Shown: in pieces, positions 7,475 through 17,022 of the stretch
Numbering within the stretch: the stretch's first letter is position 1
Layout: each line of letters begins with the position of its first letter
Assembly: GCF_022179645.1 (NCBI RefSeq)
Contig: NZ_BPRA01000010.1
Span: forward strand, 124,001 to 188,000
Origin: Methylobacterium thuringiense
GTDB taxonomy: Bacteria > Pseudomonadota > Alphaproteobacteria > Rhizobiales > Beijerinckiaceae
DNA: 64,000 nt
Reading direction: 5' to 3'
Made by a program: the position numbers and the translations under genes
Notes under the pieces: generated by a model
What the model saw: the letters and a program-made list of their open reading frames with translations, nothing else
The model's database searches: none
Told to the model about the DNA's origin: nothing

Positions 7475-10400
7475 TCAGATCCCGTCGAAGCGTCCGCTGG
7501 CATGGGCCAGCATCGTGTAGACCTTGCCCGTCTCGGAGGTGAGGTAGGCGTCGGCCCGCTTGCTGTCGCGGTCGTTCTTGGTGACCTCGCCGAGCAGGCG
7601 CTCGAACTCGGCGACGTAGCGGTCGACGGTCCGGCGGAACTCGCCGTCGCCGCCGTAGCGCTGCTTCAGGTCCTGGAAGGTCTGGCGGCCGTGGGCGGTG
7701 TAGAGCCGGCCGTCGAACAGGTTCGGATCACCCCGGCGGTAGCGGTTCCACAGGTCCACGGCGGCCTGATGGTCGACCATCTTGGCGATGTCCGTGGAGA
7801 TGCTGTCGAGCGTCGTCCGGCTGGCGGCCGACGCGGCCTCCGTCGGCGCGGCGGCGGCGGCCGGAGCATCGCCCTCGTCGTCGTCGAGGGAGGCGCGGGT
7901 CAGCAGGTCGGAGAGCCAGCCGCGGTTGCCGCCGGGGCGGGCCGTCGTTTGGGCCGGACGGGCCGGCTGGCCGAGCTGAGCCGTGCTCGGAGCCGCCGCC
8001 GGACGCGCCGCCGCCGGAGCCGAAGCCGTCGGCGCGGTCTTGAAGGCGCCCGGAGCCGGGGAGGGCGCGGCCTGGGCGGCGGCCCTCACCGGCTCCGAGC
8101 CGGCTCCGGCCACCCGGCGCTGCTCCATGACCTGCGGCTGCACCACGTCGGCGCCGCGGTTCGAGCGCGAGACCAGGCTGGCGAGGGCGTTCAGCGCCTC
8201 GATCTGCTCCGAGACGACCCGGCGCATCTCGCTGGTCTGGTCCTGCGTCTCGCGCGGGATCTCCAGCACGCCGCGCTGGATCTCGGCGCGGGTGGCGTCG
8301 AGCTCGCGCCGGATCTCGGCGGCCATCGCGTTCATCGCGGTGACCGATTCCCCGAAGCCGGCGGAGGCGGCGCCGAGCGCCTCGGTCATCTGGCTCGAGG
8401 CCGAGGCGATCGTCGCCTTCACGGCGGCGACGGTGCGCTCGCTCTGCTCGTCGGCGCCCGAGCGCAGCCGCTCGAAATCGCCGGTGACGCTGCTGCCGGC
8501 GGTGATCGCGGCCTGGGACAGGCTCTCGCCGATCTCCCGGGCGCGGGCTTCGGCGGCGCGTAGCGTCTCCTCGACGGTGGCCGAGAACCGGGCCGACTGC
8601 GCCTCCAGCGCTCCCGAGCGCTCCTCGATCCGGGCGAGCACGCCCTCGACCTCGCCCTGGCGGCCCTTCAGGGTCTCGGCGAGGCGGCCCTCGATCGTCT
8701 CGATCGAGCCGGCGGCGCCGGTCAGGCTCGCGACATGGGCCTGCGTCTGCTCGCCGAGGCTGCGGCTGCGGGCATCGAGGGAGGCGGCGAGGGCCGCCGC
8801 CTCGGTGAGGACGCCCTGCGAGACTTCGCGAAGAGCCACCACCTGGGTCGAGACGCCCTCGGTGGCGCGGCTCGCCTCGCCGGCGATCTGGCCGAGCGCC
8901 GCCTGGATCTGCTCGACCCGGCCGGCGAGACCCTGCTCGATCGCGCCGAGATTGCCCGTCGCGCCCGAGACCAGCTCGCGCATGGCGGTGTTGGCGCCCT
9001 CGATGCGGGTGAGCACGCCGCCGAGGTTGCGCCCGAGCATCTCGTTGGCCTCGGCCAGCGAGGCGGTGGAGCGCGTCGCGCCCTCCTCGATCGCAGCGCG
9101 GAGCGCCGCGGCGGATTCGCCGGTGCGGGCGACGAACTCGTCGGCGCGCTGGTTCAGTGCCTCGACCAGCGGCGTGCCGTGCTCGGCGAGCGCCCGCTCG
9201 ATCTGGTCCCCGCGCTCGGACAGGGCGGCGGCGACCGCGGCGGCCGGACCGTCGACGGTCTGGCGCAGGCGGTCGGTCTGGCCGGCGATCCCCGCGATGA
9301 CGGCGCGGCCGCGGCCGTCGATGGCCTCGACGAGGGAGGCGGTGCCGCCCGCGATGGTGCGGGCGACGGATTCGGCGCTGCCGTCGAGGCGGCGGGCGAG
9401 ATCCTCGACCTGGGCCTCGATCAGGCCGGCGGCGGCTTCGGTCCGCTGGCGCATGTTCTCGGCGACCGCGGCGTTGCGGCTGTCGAGCAGCGCGGCCACC
9501 GCCTCGTTGCGCTGGTCGAGCACGCGGGCCAGCGCCGTGGCATGCGCCTCGGCGAGCGCCGCCTGCTTGTTTACGCGCTCGTCCATCGCCGCGATGGTGC
9601 GGGCGGTGCGCTCGTCGACGAGGCCGGCGAAGGCCTCGTGACGCTCGTCGAAGGCGTCGGCCAGGGCGTCGGCGCGCGAGGCGACGAGGGTGGCGAAGGT
9701 CTTCATCCGGCTGTCGATCCGGCTGGTGAAGTCCTGGCTGCGGTCGTCGAAGGCCCGGGTGATGCCGGCGCCCTGCGTCTCGACGAGGCTGCCCAGCGCC
9801 TGCAGGCGTTCGTCGAACACGGCCGCAAGGCCTTGCGAACGCTGGTCGACCTGCTGGGTCAGCGCCGCGACGCGGTTCTCGAACACGCCGTCGAGCCGGC
9901 CGAGGCGGTCGTCGAACATCGCGGCCAATGCGTTGGTGCGGGTTTCCATCGCGCCGGTGGTGTGGCCGAGGCCGGCTTCGACCACGGACAGGAACTCGCG
10001 GGCCTTGCCGGCAAGCCCTTCGTGCAGCGGCCGGATCCGGCTGTCGAAGCCCTCGCCGAGCGCGCTCGCATGGCTGTCGAGCAGTCCGCGGACCTCGCCG
10101 GCATGGCTGTCGAGGACGGACTGGATACCGCGGACGCGCTCGTCGACGCTGGCACGGAAGGCGTCCGTACCGGTGTCCAGCTGGCCGCGGATGGTGCCGG
10201 TGCCCTCCTGGACGACGCGGGCCAGGTCCTGCGTGCGGCTGTCGAGCAGGTCGCGGATCTCGTGCGTGCGGGTGGCGACCGCCTCGCCAAGGCGGCCGAC
10301 GCCGTCGCCGAGCAGCCGGTCGGCCTCGTCGACGATGGCGCGCAGGCTCGACAGGATGGTCTGGCCGCGCTGGTCGAGGGCCTGCGCCAGCGAGGCGCCG

Positions 10401-13400
10401 CCGCCATCGAACAGGCGCGCGATCTCGGAGACGCGGCCGTTCAGGGAGCCGACGACGAGGTTGCCGCGCTCGTCGATGGTCGAGGCCATCGCGGCGGTGC
10501 GCGCGTCGAAGAGCTGGTTGAAGGCGTCGGTGCGCTCGTCGAAGGCGCGGCGGATCGCGTCGGCATGGCCGGCCAGCGCCTGGCTGGTGCCGCCGCTGCG
10601 GGTCTCGACGAAGGCGACGATCTCGCGGGTGCGGTTCGACAGGTCGTCGGTGGCGGCGCGCAGGCGCGCCTCGATCAGGCGGACGGCATCGACCGCCTGG
10701 GCGTCGAGGGTCTCGTCGAGGGCGCGGGCACGCTCTTCCAGCGTGGTGCCGACGGCGTCGAGGCGGCTGAGCACGCCGGTGTCGAAGCGGTTGGCGCTCT
10801 CGTCGAGGCGGGCGACGAGGTCGGAGGTCTGCTGGGTGAAGCGCGCGCCGAGTTCGCCGGCGCGGGCGCCCAGCGTCTCGTCGAGGGCGCGGGCGCGCTC
10901 CTCCAGCGTGGCGCCGACGGCCGCGAGGCGGTTCAGCACGCCGCTGTCGATGCGGCCGGCACTCTCGTCGAGGCGGGCGACGAGATCGGAGGTCTGACGC
11001 TCGATCCGCGCGCCGATCTCGCCGGCACGTCCGGCAAGGGTCTCGTCGAGGGCGCGGGTGCGCTCGTCCAGGGTGATGCCGACGGCCGAGAGACGGCTGA
11101 GGACGCCGGTGTCGAGGCGGCCTGCGCTCTCGTCGAGACGGGAGACGAGTTCCGCGGCGTGGCGCTCGATCCGTTCGCCGATCTCGCCGGCCCGGGCACC
11201 GAGTTGCGTGTCGACGCTGCCGACGAGGCTCGTGATGGTGGCGCGGATCTCGTCGGACCGCTGCGCGGAGCGCGCTTCCAGCTGGCCGAGATGGGTTTCG
11301 ACGGCCTCGCGCGCCTCGCGGGTGCGCTCGGCGATGCGGTCGGCCATCGACTGGCCCTGCACCGTGATGATCCGGTCCATCTGCTCGAGATGGCCGCCCA
11401 CCGTGCCTGCCAGCGCACCGGTATCGCGCGAGATCCTGTCGGCGAGGATGTCGCCGCGGGCGATGGTCTCCTGGAGGGCGGCGAGGCGGTTGTTGAGCAC
11501 GTCGTCGACGGCGCGGGCATGGCCGTCGGCGGTCTCGGCGAAGGCGGTGCCGCTGCGGGTCAGCACGTCGTTGATGCGCGCGGCCTGGGTCGTCATCGCC
11601 AGCACGATGTCGTGTCCGGCCGAGGCGAGCCGGTTCTGCGCGTCGTCGGTATGGGTCGAGAGCAGGCCGGTGAGGCTGTCGCCATGTTGGCCGAAGCGCG
11701 ATTCCAGCTCGCCGATGCGGGCGCCGAGCGCCTCGCCGATTCCGGCCGAGGCGAAGGCGAGAGCGCCGGTCGCCTCTTCCGCGCGGGCCTGGAGGCCGTC
11801 GCCGAGGCGGGCGATGGCGGCTTCGACGGCCTGGAGCGAGGCGTCCGTGCGGGTGCCGATCTCACCGGCGACGCCCTGCGCGGATTGCCGGAAGCGGTCC
11901 AGGATCTGGACGGTGCGGGCCTCGACATGGCCGGCCGAGTCGTCGGCCGCCTGGCGCAGGCCGTTGGAGGCCTCCTCGAAGCGCAGCGAGGCGGTGGCCA
12001 GGCGCTGCACGACGGCGCCGCCGGCGCTGTCGGCACTGTCCCGGAAGCGGGCGACGGCGTCGTCGGCGTGGCTCTCGAAGGTGCCGCCGATCCGGGCGAG
12101 GGCGGCCTCGACTTCGGCGACGGCCTCGCGGCCGCGCTGGGCCATCAGGCCGGAGACGCGTTCGGCCGAGGCGTCGAGCCCGTTGCCGAGTTCGTTGCCG
12201 CGGACGGTGACGGTCTCGTGGAGGCGGTGTGCGGCCGCCTCGATGCGGTCGGCGAGTTCCGCGCCGCGCTCGCCGACGGTGCCGGCGATGCGCTCGGCCG
12301 ACGCGGTGAGTTCGTCGCGCACGCTGCCGGCGCGGGCGGTGAAGGCCTCGACCACGCCGCTCGCGGTGAGGGCGAGGGCGGCCTGGGCGTCGCGGCCGCG
12401 GGCGTCGATGGTGTCGGAGACGCCGGCGCCGGCCGCCTCGATCTCGTTGCGAAGCGCCGCGCTGCGGGCGGCGATGTCGTCGGTGAGCGACAGGCCGGCG
12501 GCGGTGAAGTCGCGGCGGAAGGCGTCGCCCGTGTCGGCGAAGCGCGCGGTGATCTCCGAGCCGGTCGCGGCGAAGCGCTCCGACAGCTCGCCGCCGCGGG
12601 TGAGGAAGGCCGCCTCCAGCTCCTGCGCCGAGCGCTCGAAGCTCTCGCGGACCTCGCCGCCCTGGCGGCCGAGCATGGTGATGACGCCCGAGCCGGTCTC
12701 CTGGAGGGCACGGGAGACCGTGCCGGCATGGTCGGACAGGCTCGCGGTGAGGCTACCGCTCGCAGCCTCGAAGGCGCGGGCGACCTCGCCGGCGCGGGTC
12801 TCGAAGGTGCGGGTCATGCTGTCGCCGGACTCGGCGATACCGGCGCGCACGCCCTCGCTCGTGGCGAGCAGGCGCTGGATCAGCTCGTCGCCGCGCGTCG
12901 AGACCAGCCCGACCACACGGTCGCCGGCCTCGCCCAGCGCGCCGGTGATGGCCTCGCCGCGGCTCTCCAGGGCGCCGGTGACGCGGTCGCCCGCGCCGGT
13001 GACGGCGCTGACGATGCGCTCGGCGGCGCCTTCGAGCTCCTGGCTGAGGTTCTGATGCGAGCCGGTGATGGCGCCGCGCACGCGCTCGGCGTTGGCGACG
13101 ATGGATTCCCGCTGCGCGACCAGCTCGTCGACCAGGGTGCGGATGCGGATCTCGTTGTCGGAATAGGCCCGTTCCAGGGTGGCGATCTCGCCGCGCACCA
13201 GGGTCTCCAGTTCGCCGGCCCGCGCCAGCGCCCGCTCGACGCCGTCGCCGACGGCGGCGACCTCGCGGCGTACGGTCTGCGACATGGTCAGCACGGCGTC
13301 GGTCGAGAACGACTCGGGCTCGGCCAGACGGATCGCGACCTCGCCGACGGCGCGGGCGACGAGGCGCATCTCGTGGGCGCGGACCGCGAGCATCGCGGTG

Positions 13401-13978
13401 ATCAGGAACAACAGGATCGGCCCGCCCAACGCCGTCGCGCCGACGGCGGCCTGCAGGGCGGTGAGCCCCGTGATGTAGCTCTTGAGGTCGCCGCCGGACT
13501 GGTTCCAGGCCAGCGCGATCAGGCCGTTCAGCCACAGGAACGAGAAGATCGCCGCGAACACGTAAGGCTTGCGCGAGGGGCGGACGCGCAGGGTCTGCTG
13601 CAGGACGCCGATGCTCTGGCGGTCGTCGTTGGCGACGAGGGAGCGGTCGGGCGGCAGCAGGCCGCCCTCGCGGCGTGAGCGGCCGCGCTGCGCCTGCGGC
13701 AGGTCGCTGCCGACATCGAGGGGAGGGGGCGCCAGGCGGCCGCTCGGCTCGTTCAGCAGGTCGTTGTCGCCGACGTCGGGCATGCGCGGCTCGACGCGGT
13801 CGTTGGCCGGACGCGCCACGTCGTCGTCGAAGGACAGACCCATCGGCGGCTCGGCGAAGGCGCCTTTGGCCCGGCCGTCGGACGACAGGTCGAGATTCGA
13901 CATATCCAGGGCCAGGGCCTGCTCGATCGCGGAGAGAGCGGCCTCCGCCGGATCCTTGAGCTTCTTTTCCGTGGCCAT
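7475..13978 (-). CDS. Giant apolipoprotein-like coiled-coil membrane protein
   Basis: The protein has about 2,167 residues from the ATG at 13978 (MATEKKLKD); a longer start at 14008 is possible. An acidic N-terminal region of ~140 residues is followed by two membrane helices (PYVFAAIFSFLWLNGLIALA and a second near residue 180-200). Then come about 1,600 residues of amphipathic repeats rich in Ala, Glu, Arg, Asp and Leu of the apolipoprotein A/E type. A Pro/Ala-rich linker leads to a conserved-looking C-terminal domain ending YLTSETGKVYTMLAHASGRF. Similar giant proteins occur in other Hyphomicrobiales; their role is unknown. Anchoring in the inner membrane with a very long helical arm suggests a structural or envelope-organising job. 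Length may vary through repeat recombination. Confidence 0.85.
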   Translation of the reverse strand: MATEKKLKDPAEAALSAIEQALALDMSNLDLSSDGRAKGAFAEPPMGLSFDDDVARPANDRVEPRMPDVGDNDLLNEPSGRLAPPPLDVGSDLPQAQRGRSRREGGLLPPDRSLVANDDRQSIGVLQQTLRVRPSRKPYVFAAIFSFLWLNGLIALAWNQSGGDLKSYITGLTALQAAVGATALGGPILLFLITAMLAVRAHEMRLVARAVGEVAIRLAEPESFSTDAVLTMSQTVRREVAAVGDGVERALARAGELETLVRGEIATLERAYSDNEIRIRTLVDELVAQRESIVANAERVRGAITGSHQNLSQELEGAAERIVSAVTGAGDRVTGALESRGEAITGALGEAGDRVVGLVSTRGDELIQRLLATSEGVRAGIAESGDSMTRTFETRAGEVARAFEAASGSLTASLSDHAGTVSRALQETGSGVITMLGRQGGEVRESFERSAQELEAAFLTRGGELSERFAATGSEITARFADTGDAFRRDFTAAGLSLTDDIAARSAALRNEIEAAGAGVSDTIDARGRDAQAALALTASGVVEAFTARAGSVRDELTASAERIAGTVGERGAELADRIEAAAHRLHETVTVRGNELGNGLDASAERVSGLMAQRGREAVAEVEAALARIGGTFESHADDAVARFRDSADSAGGAVVQRLATASLRFEEASNGLRQAADDSAGHVEARTVQILDRFRQSAQGVAGEIGTRTDASLQAVEAAIARLGDGLQARAEEATGALAFASAGIGEALGARIGELESRFGQHGDSLTGLLSTHTDDAQNRLASAGHDIVLAMTTQAARINDVLTRSGTAFAETADGHARAVDDVLNNRLAALQETIARGDILADRISRDTGALAGTVGGHLEQMDRIITVQGQSMADRIAERTREAREAVETHLGQLEARSAQRSDEIRATITSLVGSVDTQLGARAGEIGERIERHAAELVSRLDESAGRLDTGVLSRLSAVGITLDERTRALDETLAGRAGEIGARIERQTSDLVARLDESAGRIDSGVLNRLAAVGATLEERARALDETLGARAGELGARFTQQTSDLVARLDESANRFDTGVLSRLDAVGTTLEERARALDETLDAQAVDAVRLIEARLRAATDDLSNRTREIVAFVETRSGGTSQALAGHADAIRRAFDERTDAFNQLFDARTAAMASTIDERGNLVVGSLNGRVSEIARLFDGGGASLAQALDQRGQTILSSLRAIVDEADRLLGDGVGRLGEAVATRTHEIRDLLDSRTQDLARVVQEGTGTIRGQLDTGTDAFRASVDERVRGIQSVLDSHAGEVRGLLDSHASALGEGFDSRIRPLHEGLAGKAREFLSVVEAGLGHTTGAMETRTNALAAMFDDRLGRLDGVFENRVAALTQQVDQRSQGLAAVFDERLQALGSLVETQGAGITRAFDDRSQDFTSRIDSRMKTFATLVASRADALADAFDERHEAFAGLVDERTARTIAAMDERVNKQAALAEAHATALARVLDQRNEAVAALLDSRNAAVAENMRQRTEAAAGLIEAQVEDLARRLDGSAESVARTIAGGTASLVEAIDGRGRAVIAGIAGQTDRLRQTVDGPAAAVAAALSERGDQIERALAEHGTPLVEALNQRADEFVARTGESAAALRAAIEEGATRSTASLAEANEMLGRNLGGVLTRIEGANTAMRELVSGATGNLGAIEQGLAGRVEQIQAALGQIAGEASRATEGVSTQVVALREVSQGVLTEAAALAASLDARSRSLGEQTQAHVASLTGAAGSIETIEGRLAETLKGRQGEVEGVLARIEERSGALEAQSARFSATVEETLRAAEARAREIGESLSQAAITAGSSVTGDFERLRSGADEQSERTVAAVKATIASASSQMTEALGAASAGFGESVTAMNAMAAEIRRELDATRAEIQRGVLEIPRETQDQTSEMRRVVSEQIEALNALASLVSRSNRGADVVQPQVMEQRRVAGAGSEPVRAAAQAAPSPAPGAFKTAPTASAPAAARPAAAPSTAQLGQPARPAQTTARPGGNRGWLSDLLTRASLDDDEGDAPAAAAAPTEAASAASRTTLDSISTDIAKMVDHQAAVDLWNRYRRGDPNLFDGRLYTAHGRQTFQDLKQRYGGDGEFRRTVDRYVAEFERLLGEVTKNDRDSKRADAYLTSETGKVYTMLAHASGRFDGI
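10711..11205 (-). repeat. Three 165-bp tandem repeats inside the coiled-coil gene
   Basis: The motif TCTCGTCGAG recurs at 10711, 10876 and 11041, exactly 165 bp apart, and the sequence between is highly similar. Each unit encodes 55 residues containing LVARLDESA...TGVLSRL...ERARALDETL. The units differ at scattered positions, so duplication is not very recent. The wider gene has weaker versions of the same pattern. Confidence 0.85.
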
Positions 13979-14267
13979 GAAACGCCTCGTTACGCATGGT
14001 CTCCGCACCGGGACGAGCCCGAACGGAGACGGATTTACCCGTTTGTCCTCGAAGTTTAGTCCCCGCTGCGGGTGCCGGATACCCGAGCGCCGCGGCAGCG
14101 AACAAAAACCTTAACGGAATGGTTACCACGCCGGTGCAAGCGCCCGGAGGGGCTACTTATGTCGTGACGCGCCAACGCTTAAACGGTGCGCCGCCGCCGA
14201 ACCTCGGCTGTGGACAGATCGGTCCGAAATCATAACGCGATCCGGAAAACGGAGTCGGGAGACGGAC

Positions 14268-14600
14268 TTGGCCGACGAAACGCTCCTCGATCGGGCCCAT
14301 CTCGACGCCCAGACCTTCGGCGACGAGGCCCTCGCCGACGAGCTTCTCGGCCTGTTCGAAGAGCAGTGTCGGCGACTGATGCCGGGCCTCGAAAACGCCG
14401 CCCTGCAGGCCGGCGACCGGGCCGATCTCGCCCACACGTTGAAGGGCTCGGCGCTCGGCGTCGGCGCGGCGCGGGTCGCGGCCCGGGCGTCCGAGGCGGA
14501 GGACGCGCTGCGGGCCGGGAGCCCGGCGGCGGCCGATCCGATCCAGGCGCTGGCGATCGCCGTCGACGAGACGCTCGCGGCTCTCGCCGGGCGGCTCTAA
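14268..14600 (+). CDS. Hpt-domain phosphotransfer protein
   Basis: This 110-residue all-helical protein contains AHTLKGSALGVGA, the histidine phosphotransfer motif in which the His carries the phosphate passed between a hybrid kinase and a response regulator. The TTG start at 14268 has GGAG-type sequence about 8 nt upstream. It stands alone: no kinase or receiver gene is adjacent, and it is divergent from the giant coiled-coil gene. It likely acts in the cytoplasm in a multistep phosphorelay; partners cannot be named from this window. Confidence 0.85.
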   Translation: MADETLLDRAHLDAQTFGDEALADELLGLFEEQCRRLMPGLENAALQAGDRADLAHTLKGSALGVGAARVAARASEAEDALRAGSPAAADPIQALAIAVDETLAALAGRL

Positions 14601-14762
14601 GGCTCTGCCGGATCACGCGGCCCTCGTCCGCTGCGGCGTAGGCGCCCGAAGGCGGCCCGCGCCCTCCGTCTGCGCTTGCATTCCGGCCCGCGCCCCGCCA
14701 ACAAGCGGCGCGAAGGCATTAGAAACGCGCTCAGGCGCATCGGCACCACCGCGGAGCAAGGC

Positions 14763-15083
14763 ATGCCCAAGATCACCTACGTCGATCACGCAGGCACGGC
14801 CCGCACGATCGACGGTCAGGTCGGATCCACCGTGATGGAGACCGCGATCCGCAACAACGTCCCCGGTATCGACGCCGAGTGCGGCGGCGCCTGCGCCTGC
14901 GCGACCTGCCACGTCTATGTCGACGACGCCTGGATGGAGGCCGTCGGCCCCTCCGAGCCGATGGAGCAGGACATGCTCGACTTCGCCTCCGACGTGCGCG
15001 CGACCTCGCGCCTGTCCTGCCAGATCCGGATCAAGCCCGAGTTGGACGGGCTCACCGTGACGACGCCGGCCCGGCAGGGCTGA
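14763..15083 (+). CDS. Adrenodoxin-type [2Fe-2S] ferredoxin
   Basis: This 106-residue protein binds one [2Fe-2S] cluster through C40, C46 and C49 (the C-x5-C-x2-C loop, [11 protein letters not shown]) and C86 (RLSCQI). The spacing is that of vertebrate/bacterial-type ferredoxins that pass single electrons to P450s, Rieske oxygenases or Fe-S assembly enzymes. ATG 14763 is preceded by GGAG. No redox partner is adjacent, and no hscBA/iscU cluster is near, so its specific role is open. Confidence 0.9.
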   Translation: MPKITYVDHAGTARTIDGQVGSTVMETAIRNNVPGIDAECGGACACATCHVYVDDAWMEAVGPSEPMEQDMLDFASDVRATSRLSCQIRIKPELDGLTVTTPARQG

Positions 15084-15125
15084 GCGTCCGGGTGCCGAGA
15101 GCCTGGGCAAAGCGCAGCAGATCGC

Positions 15126-16301
15126 TCACTTCAGCAGCGCCCGCGTCGCGGCATCGATCCCGTCGAGCGTCAGCGGGAACATCCGCTCCGAAAAGATCCG
15201 GCGCATCATGCCGATCGACTGGGTGTAGGCCCAGTGCGCCTCGGGCACCGGGTTGAGCCAGGCGGCCTTGGGGAAGTGGTCCAGCACGCGGGTCAGCCAG
15301 ACCTGGCCGGGCTCCTCGTTCCAATGCTCCACCGAGCCGCCGGCCATGGCGATCTCGTAGGGGCTCATCGCGGCGTCGCCGACGAAGACCACGCGGTAAT
15401 CCGGGCCGTAGGTTCGGATCACGTCGAGCAGCGGCGTGCGCTCGTCGTGGCGGCGGTGGTTCTCGGTCCAAACGGATTCGTAGGGGCAGTTGTGGAAGTA
15501 GAAATGGGCGAAGTGCTTGAATTCGCTCCGGCAGGCCGAGAACAGCTCCTCGGCGAGCCCGACATGCCAGTCCATCGAGCCGCCGACGTCGAGAAACAGC
15601 AGCACCTTCACGGCGTTGCGCCGCTCGGGGCGCAGCCGCACGTCGATATAGCCCTGGCGGGCGCTCTCGCGGATCGTCGCGTCGAGGTCGAGTTCCTCCG
15701 CCGCGCCCGTGCGGGCGAAGCGGCGTAGCCGCCGGAGCGCGATCCGCATGGTGCGCGTACCGAGTTCGACGCCGTCGTCGAGGTCCCTGAACTCGCGCTT
15801 GTCCCAGACCTTCACCGCACGGAAGTTGCGGTTGCCGTCCTGGCCGATGCGGATGCCCTCCGGGTTGTAGCCGTAGGCGCCGAAGGGGGAGGTGCCCCCG
15901 GTGCCGATCCATTTCGAGCCGCCCTGGTGGCGCTCCTTCTGCTCGGCGAGGCGCTGCTTCAGGGTCTCGAACAGCTTGTCCCAGCCGAGCGCCTTCAGCT
16001 CGGCCTTCTCGTCGTCGGTGAGGTACTTCTCCGCGAGCTTGCGCAGCCATTCCTCGGGGATGGCGGCCGGCTCCATCGCCTCGCCCACGGTCTCGACGCC
16101 CTTGAAGACCTGCCCGAAGACGCGGTCGAAGCGGTCGAGGTTGCGCTCGTCCTTCACCAGGACGGCGCGCGCAAGGAGGTAGAACTCCTCGACGCTCTTC
16201 TCCGCAAGATCGCGGTCCATCGCGTCGAGCAGCGTCAGGTGCTCGCGCAGGGTGACCGGGACCTTGGCCTCGCGCAGGGCGGTGAAGAGGTTCAGCAGCA
16301 T
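15126..16301 (-). CDS. CoxE-like VWA domain protein
   Basis: This protein of about 391 residues has an N-terminal helical part and a C-terminal von Willebrand A domain with a DVGGSMD metal-site motif, the variant typical of CoxE-like proteins. These proteins work with MoxR-type AAA ATPases as chaperone pairs that insert metals or remodel enzymes. A fitting MoxR gene lies at 21988-22830, on the other strand and about 6 kb away. The start is put at the ATG at 16301; GTG 16316 is also possible. It is convergent with the ferredoxin gene. Confidence 0.85.
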   Translation of the reverse strand: MLLNLFTALREAKVPVTLREHLTLLDAMDRDLAEKSVEEFYLLARAVLVKDERNLDRFDRVFGQVFKGVETVGEAMEPAAIPEEWLRKLAEKYLTDDEKAELKALGWDKLFETLKQRLAEQKERHQGGSKWIGTGGTSPFGAYGYNPEGIRIGQDGNRNFRAVKVWDKREFRDLDDGVELGTRTMRIALRRLRRFARTGAAEELDLDATIRESARQGYIDVRLRPERRNAVKVLLFLDVGGSMDWHVGLAEELFSACRSEFKHFAHFYFHNCPYESVWTENHRRHDERTPLLDVIRTYGPDYRVVFVGDAAMSPYEIAMAGGSVEHWNEEPGQVWLTRVLDHFPKAAWLNPVPEAHWAYTQSIGMMRRIFSERMFPLTLDGIDAATRALLK

Positions 16302-16572
16302 CGCGGGCGACACCACCCGAGGCTGCCGCCGGGGTCAAGCCCGGCCCGCCCGGTCACGTCGGCGTGAGGGAAGCGCAAGCAATTCTCGTGACTTGGCTAA
16401 CGATCCGGCAAGCTTGGCAGCAGGAGAATGCACTCATCTGTGGAAAGAATCGGAATCCGGTGGATATGTCGAGGGTGCGGCTTTGGAGAGTCATCGACTC
16501 CGTCACGAAGCTGACAATCAAGTCATTGAACAAGAGTCCTGCGTACCTGGACTTGTCGACCGGATGGTTGAG

Positions 16573-16977
16573 ATGACCGTCGTCTTGCGTTCCTTGAGTG
16601 ACTTCAAACGGTTTCTGCGGAAGCCGGGCGCCACGATTCAGATCGTGCACAACACCCTCATCGAGCGGCAGCCGCCGCAGTTCCGCGAGGCCTATCGGCG
16701 CAAGGGCCTCTACGAGCCCCGCACCGTGCGGGCCATGTCGAAGAAGGCGGCGGTGTTCGACGTGAAGGGCCACGAGGAGACCGTGTGGCTCTACTGGGAC
16801 AAGGGCACCCGCAAGTGGCGCTTCCACGGGGACACGGTGGCCGTGCCGCTCAATGCCGCCATGGGCGCGCCGGACGAGGTGGTCTATCGCTGCAGCCTCG
16901 CGGGCGAGCAGGGGTTCCAGGCGCCGCCTCCGTCGACGGAGGACGGCGACGATCTCTATGGCGATCGCGACGACTGA
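16573..16977 (+). CDS. Hypothetical protein, 134 residues
   Basis: I do not recognise this family. The protein starts MTVVLRSLSDFKRFL, is basic in the first two thirds and ends in an acidic tail (EDGDDLYGDRDD). It contains aromatic-rich ETVWLYWDKGTRKWRFHGDT, which suggests a small beta fold. No signal peptide or membrane segment is seen. Coding quality (third-position GC) is good, while the upstream extension of the frame looks non-coding, so the start is near 16564-16573. It is divergent from the CoxE-like gene and convergent with the antiporter gene. Confidence 0.65.
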   Translation: MTVVLRSLSDFKRFLRKPGATIQIVHNTLIERQPPQFREAYRRKGLYEPRTVRAMSKKAAVFDVKGHEETVWLYWDKGTRKWRFHGDTVAVPLNAAMGAPDEVVYRCSLAGEQGFQAPPPSTEDGDDLYGDRDD

Positions 16978-17022
16978 CCGAAGCCTGCGGGTTCGATCCC
17001 TCTTGGGTCAGGCCGTCTTGAA

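Noticed and set aside
8735-13678. 1,647-codon open frame on the plus strand opposite the giant coiled-coil gene
   Set aside because: It is the antisense shadow of a GC-rich, repetitive gene; residues are Gly/Ala/Asp/Arg-rich without domains, and the minus-strand frame has the real membrane helices and repeat periodicity.
16980-17010. tRNA-like GGGTTCGATCCC
   Set aside because: Only a T-arm-like string is present; no acceptor stem, D-arm or anticodon arm can be folded around it.
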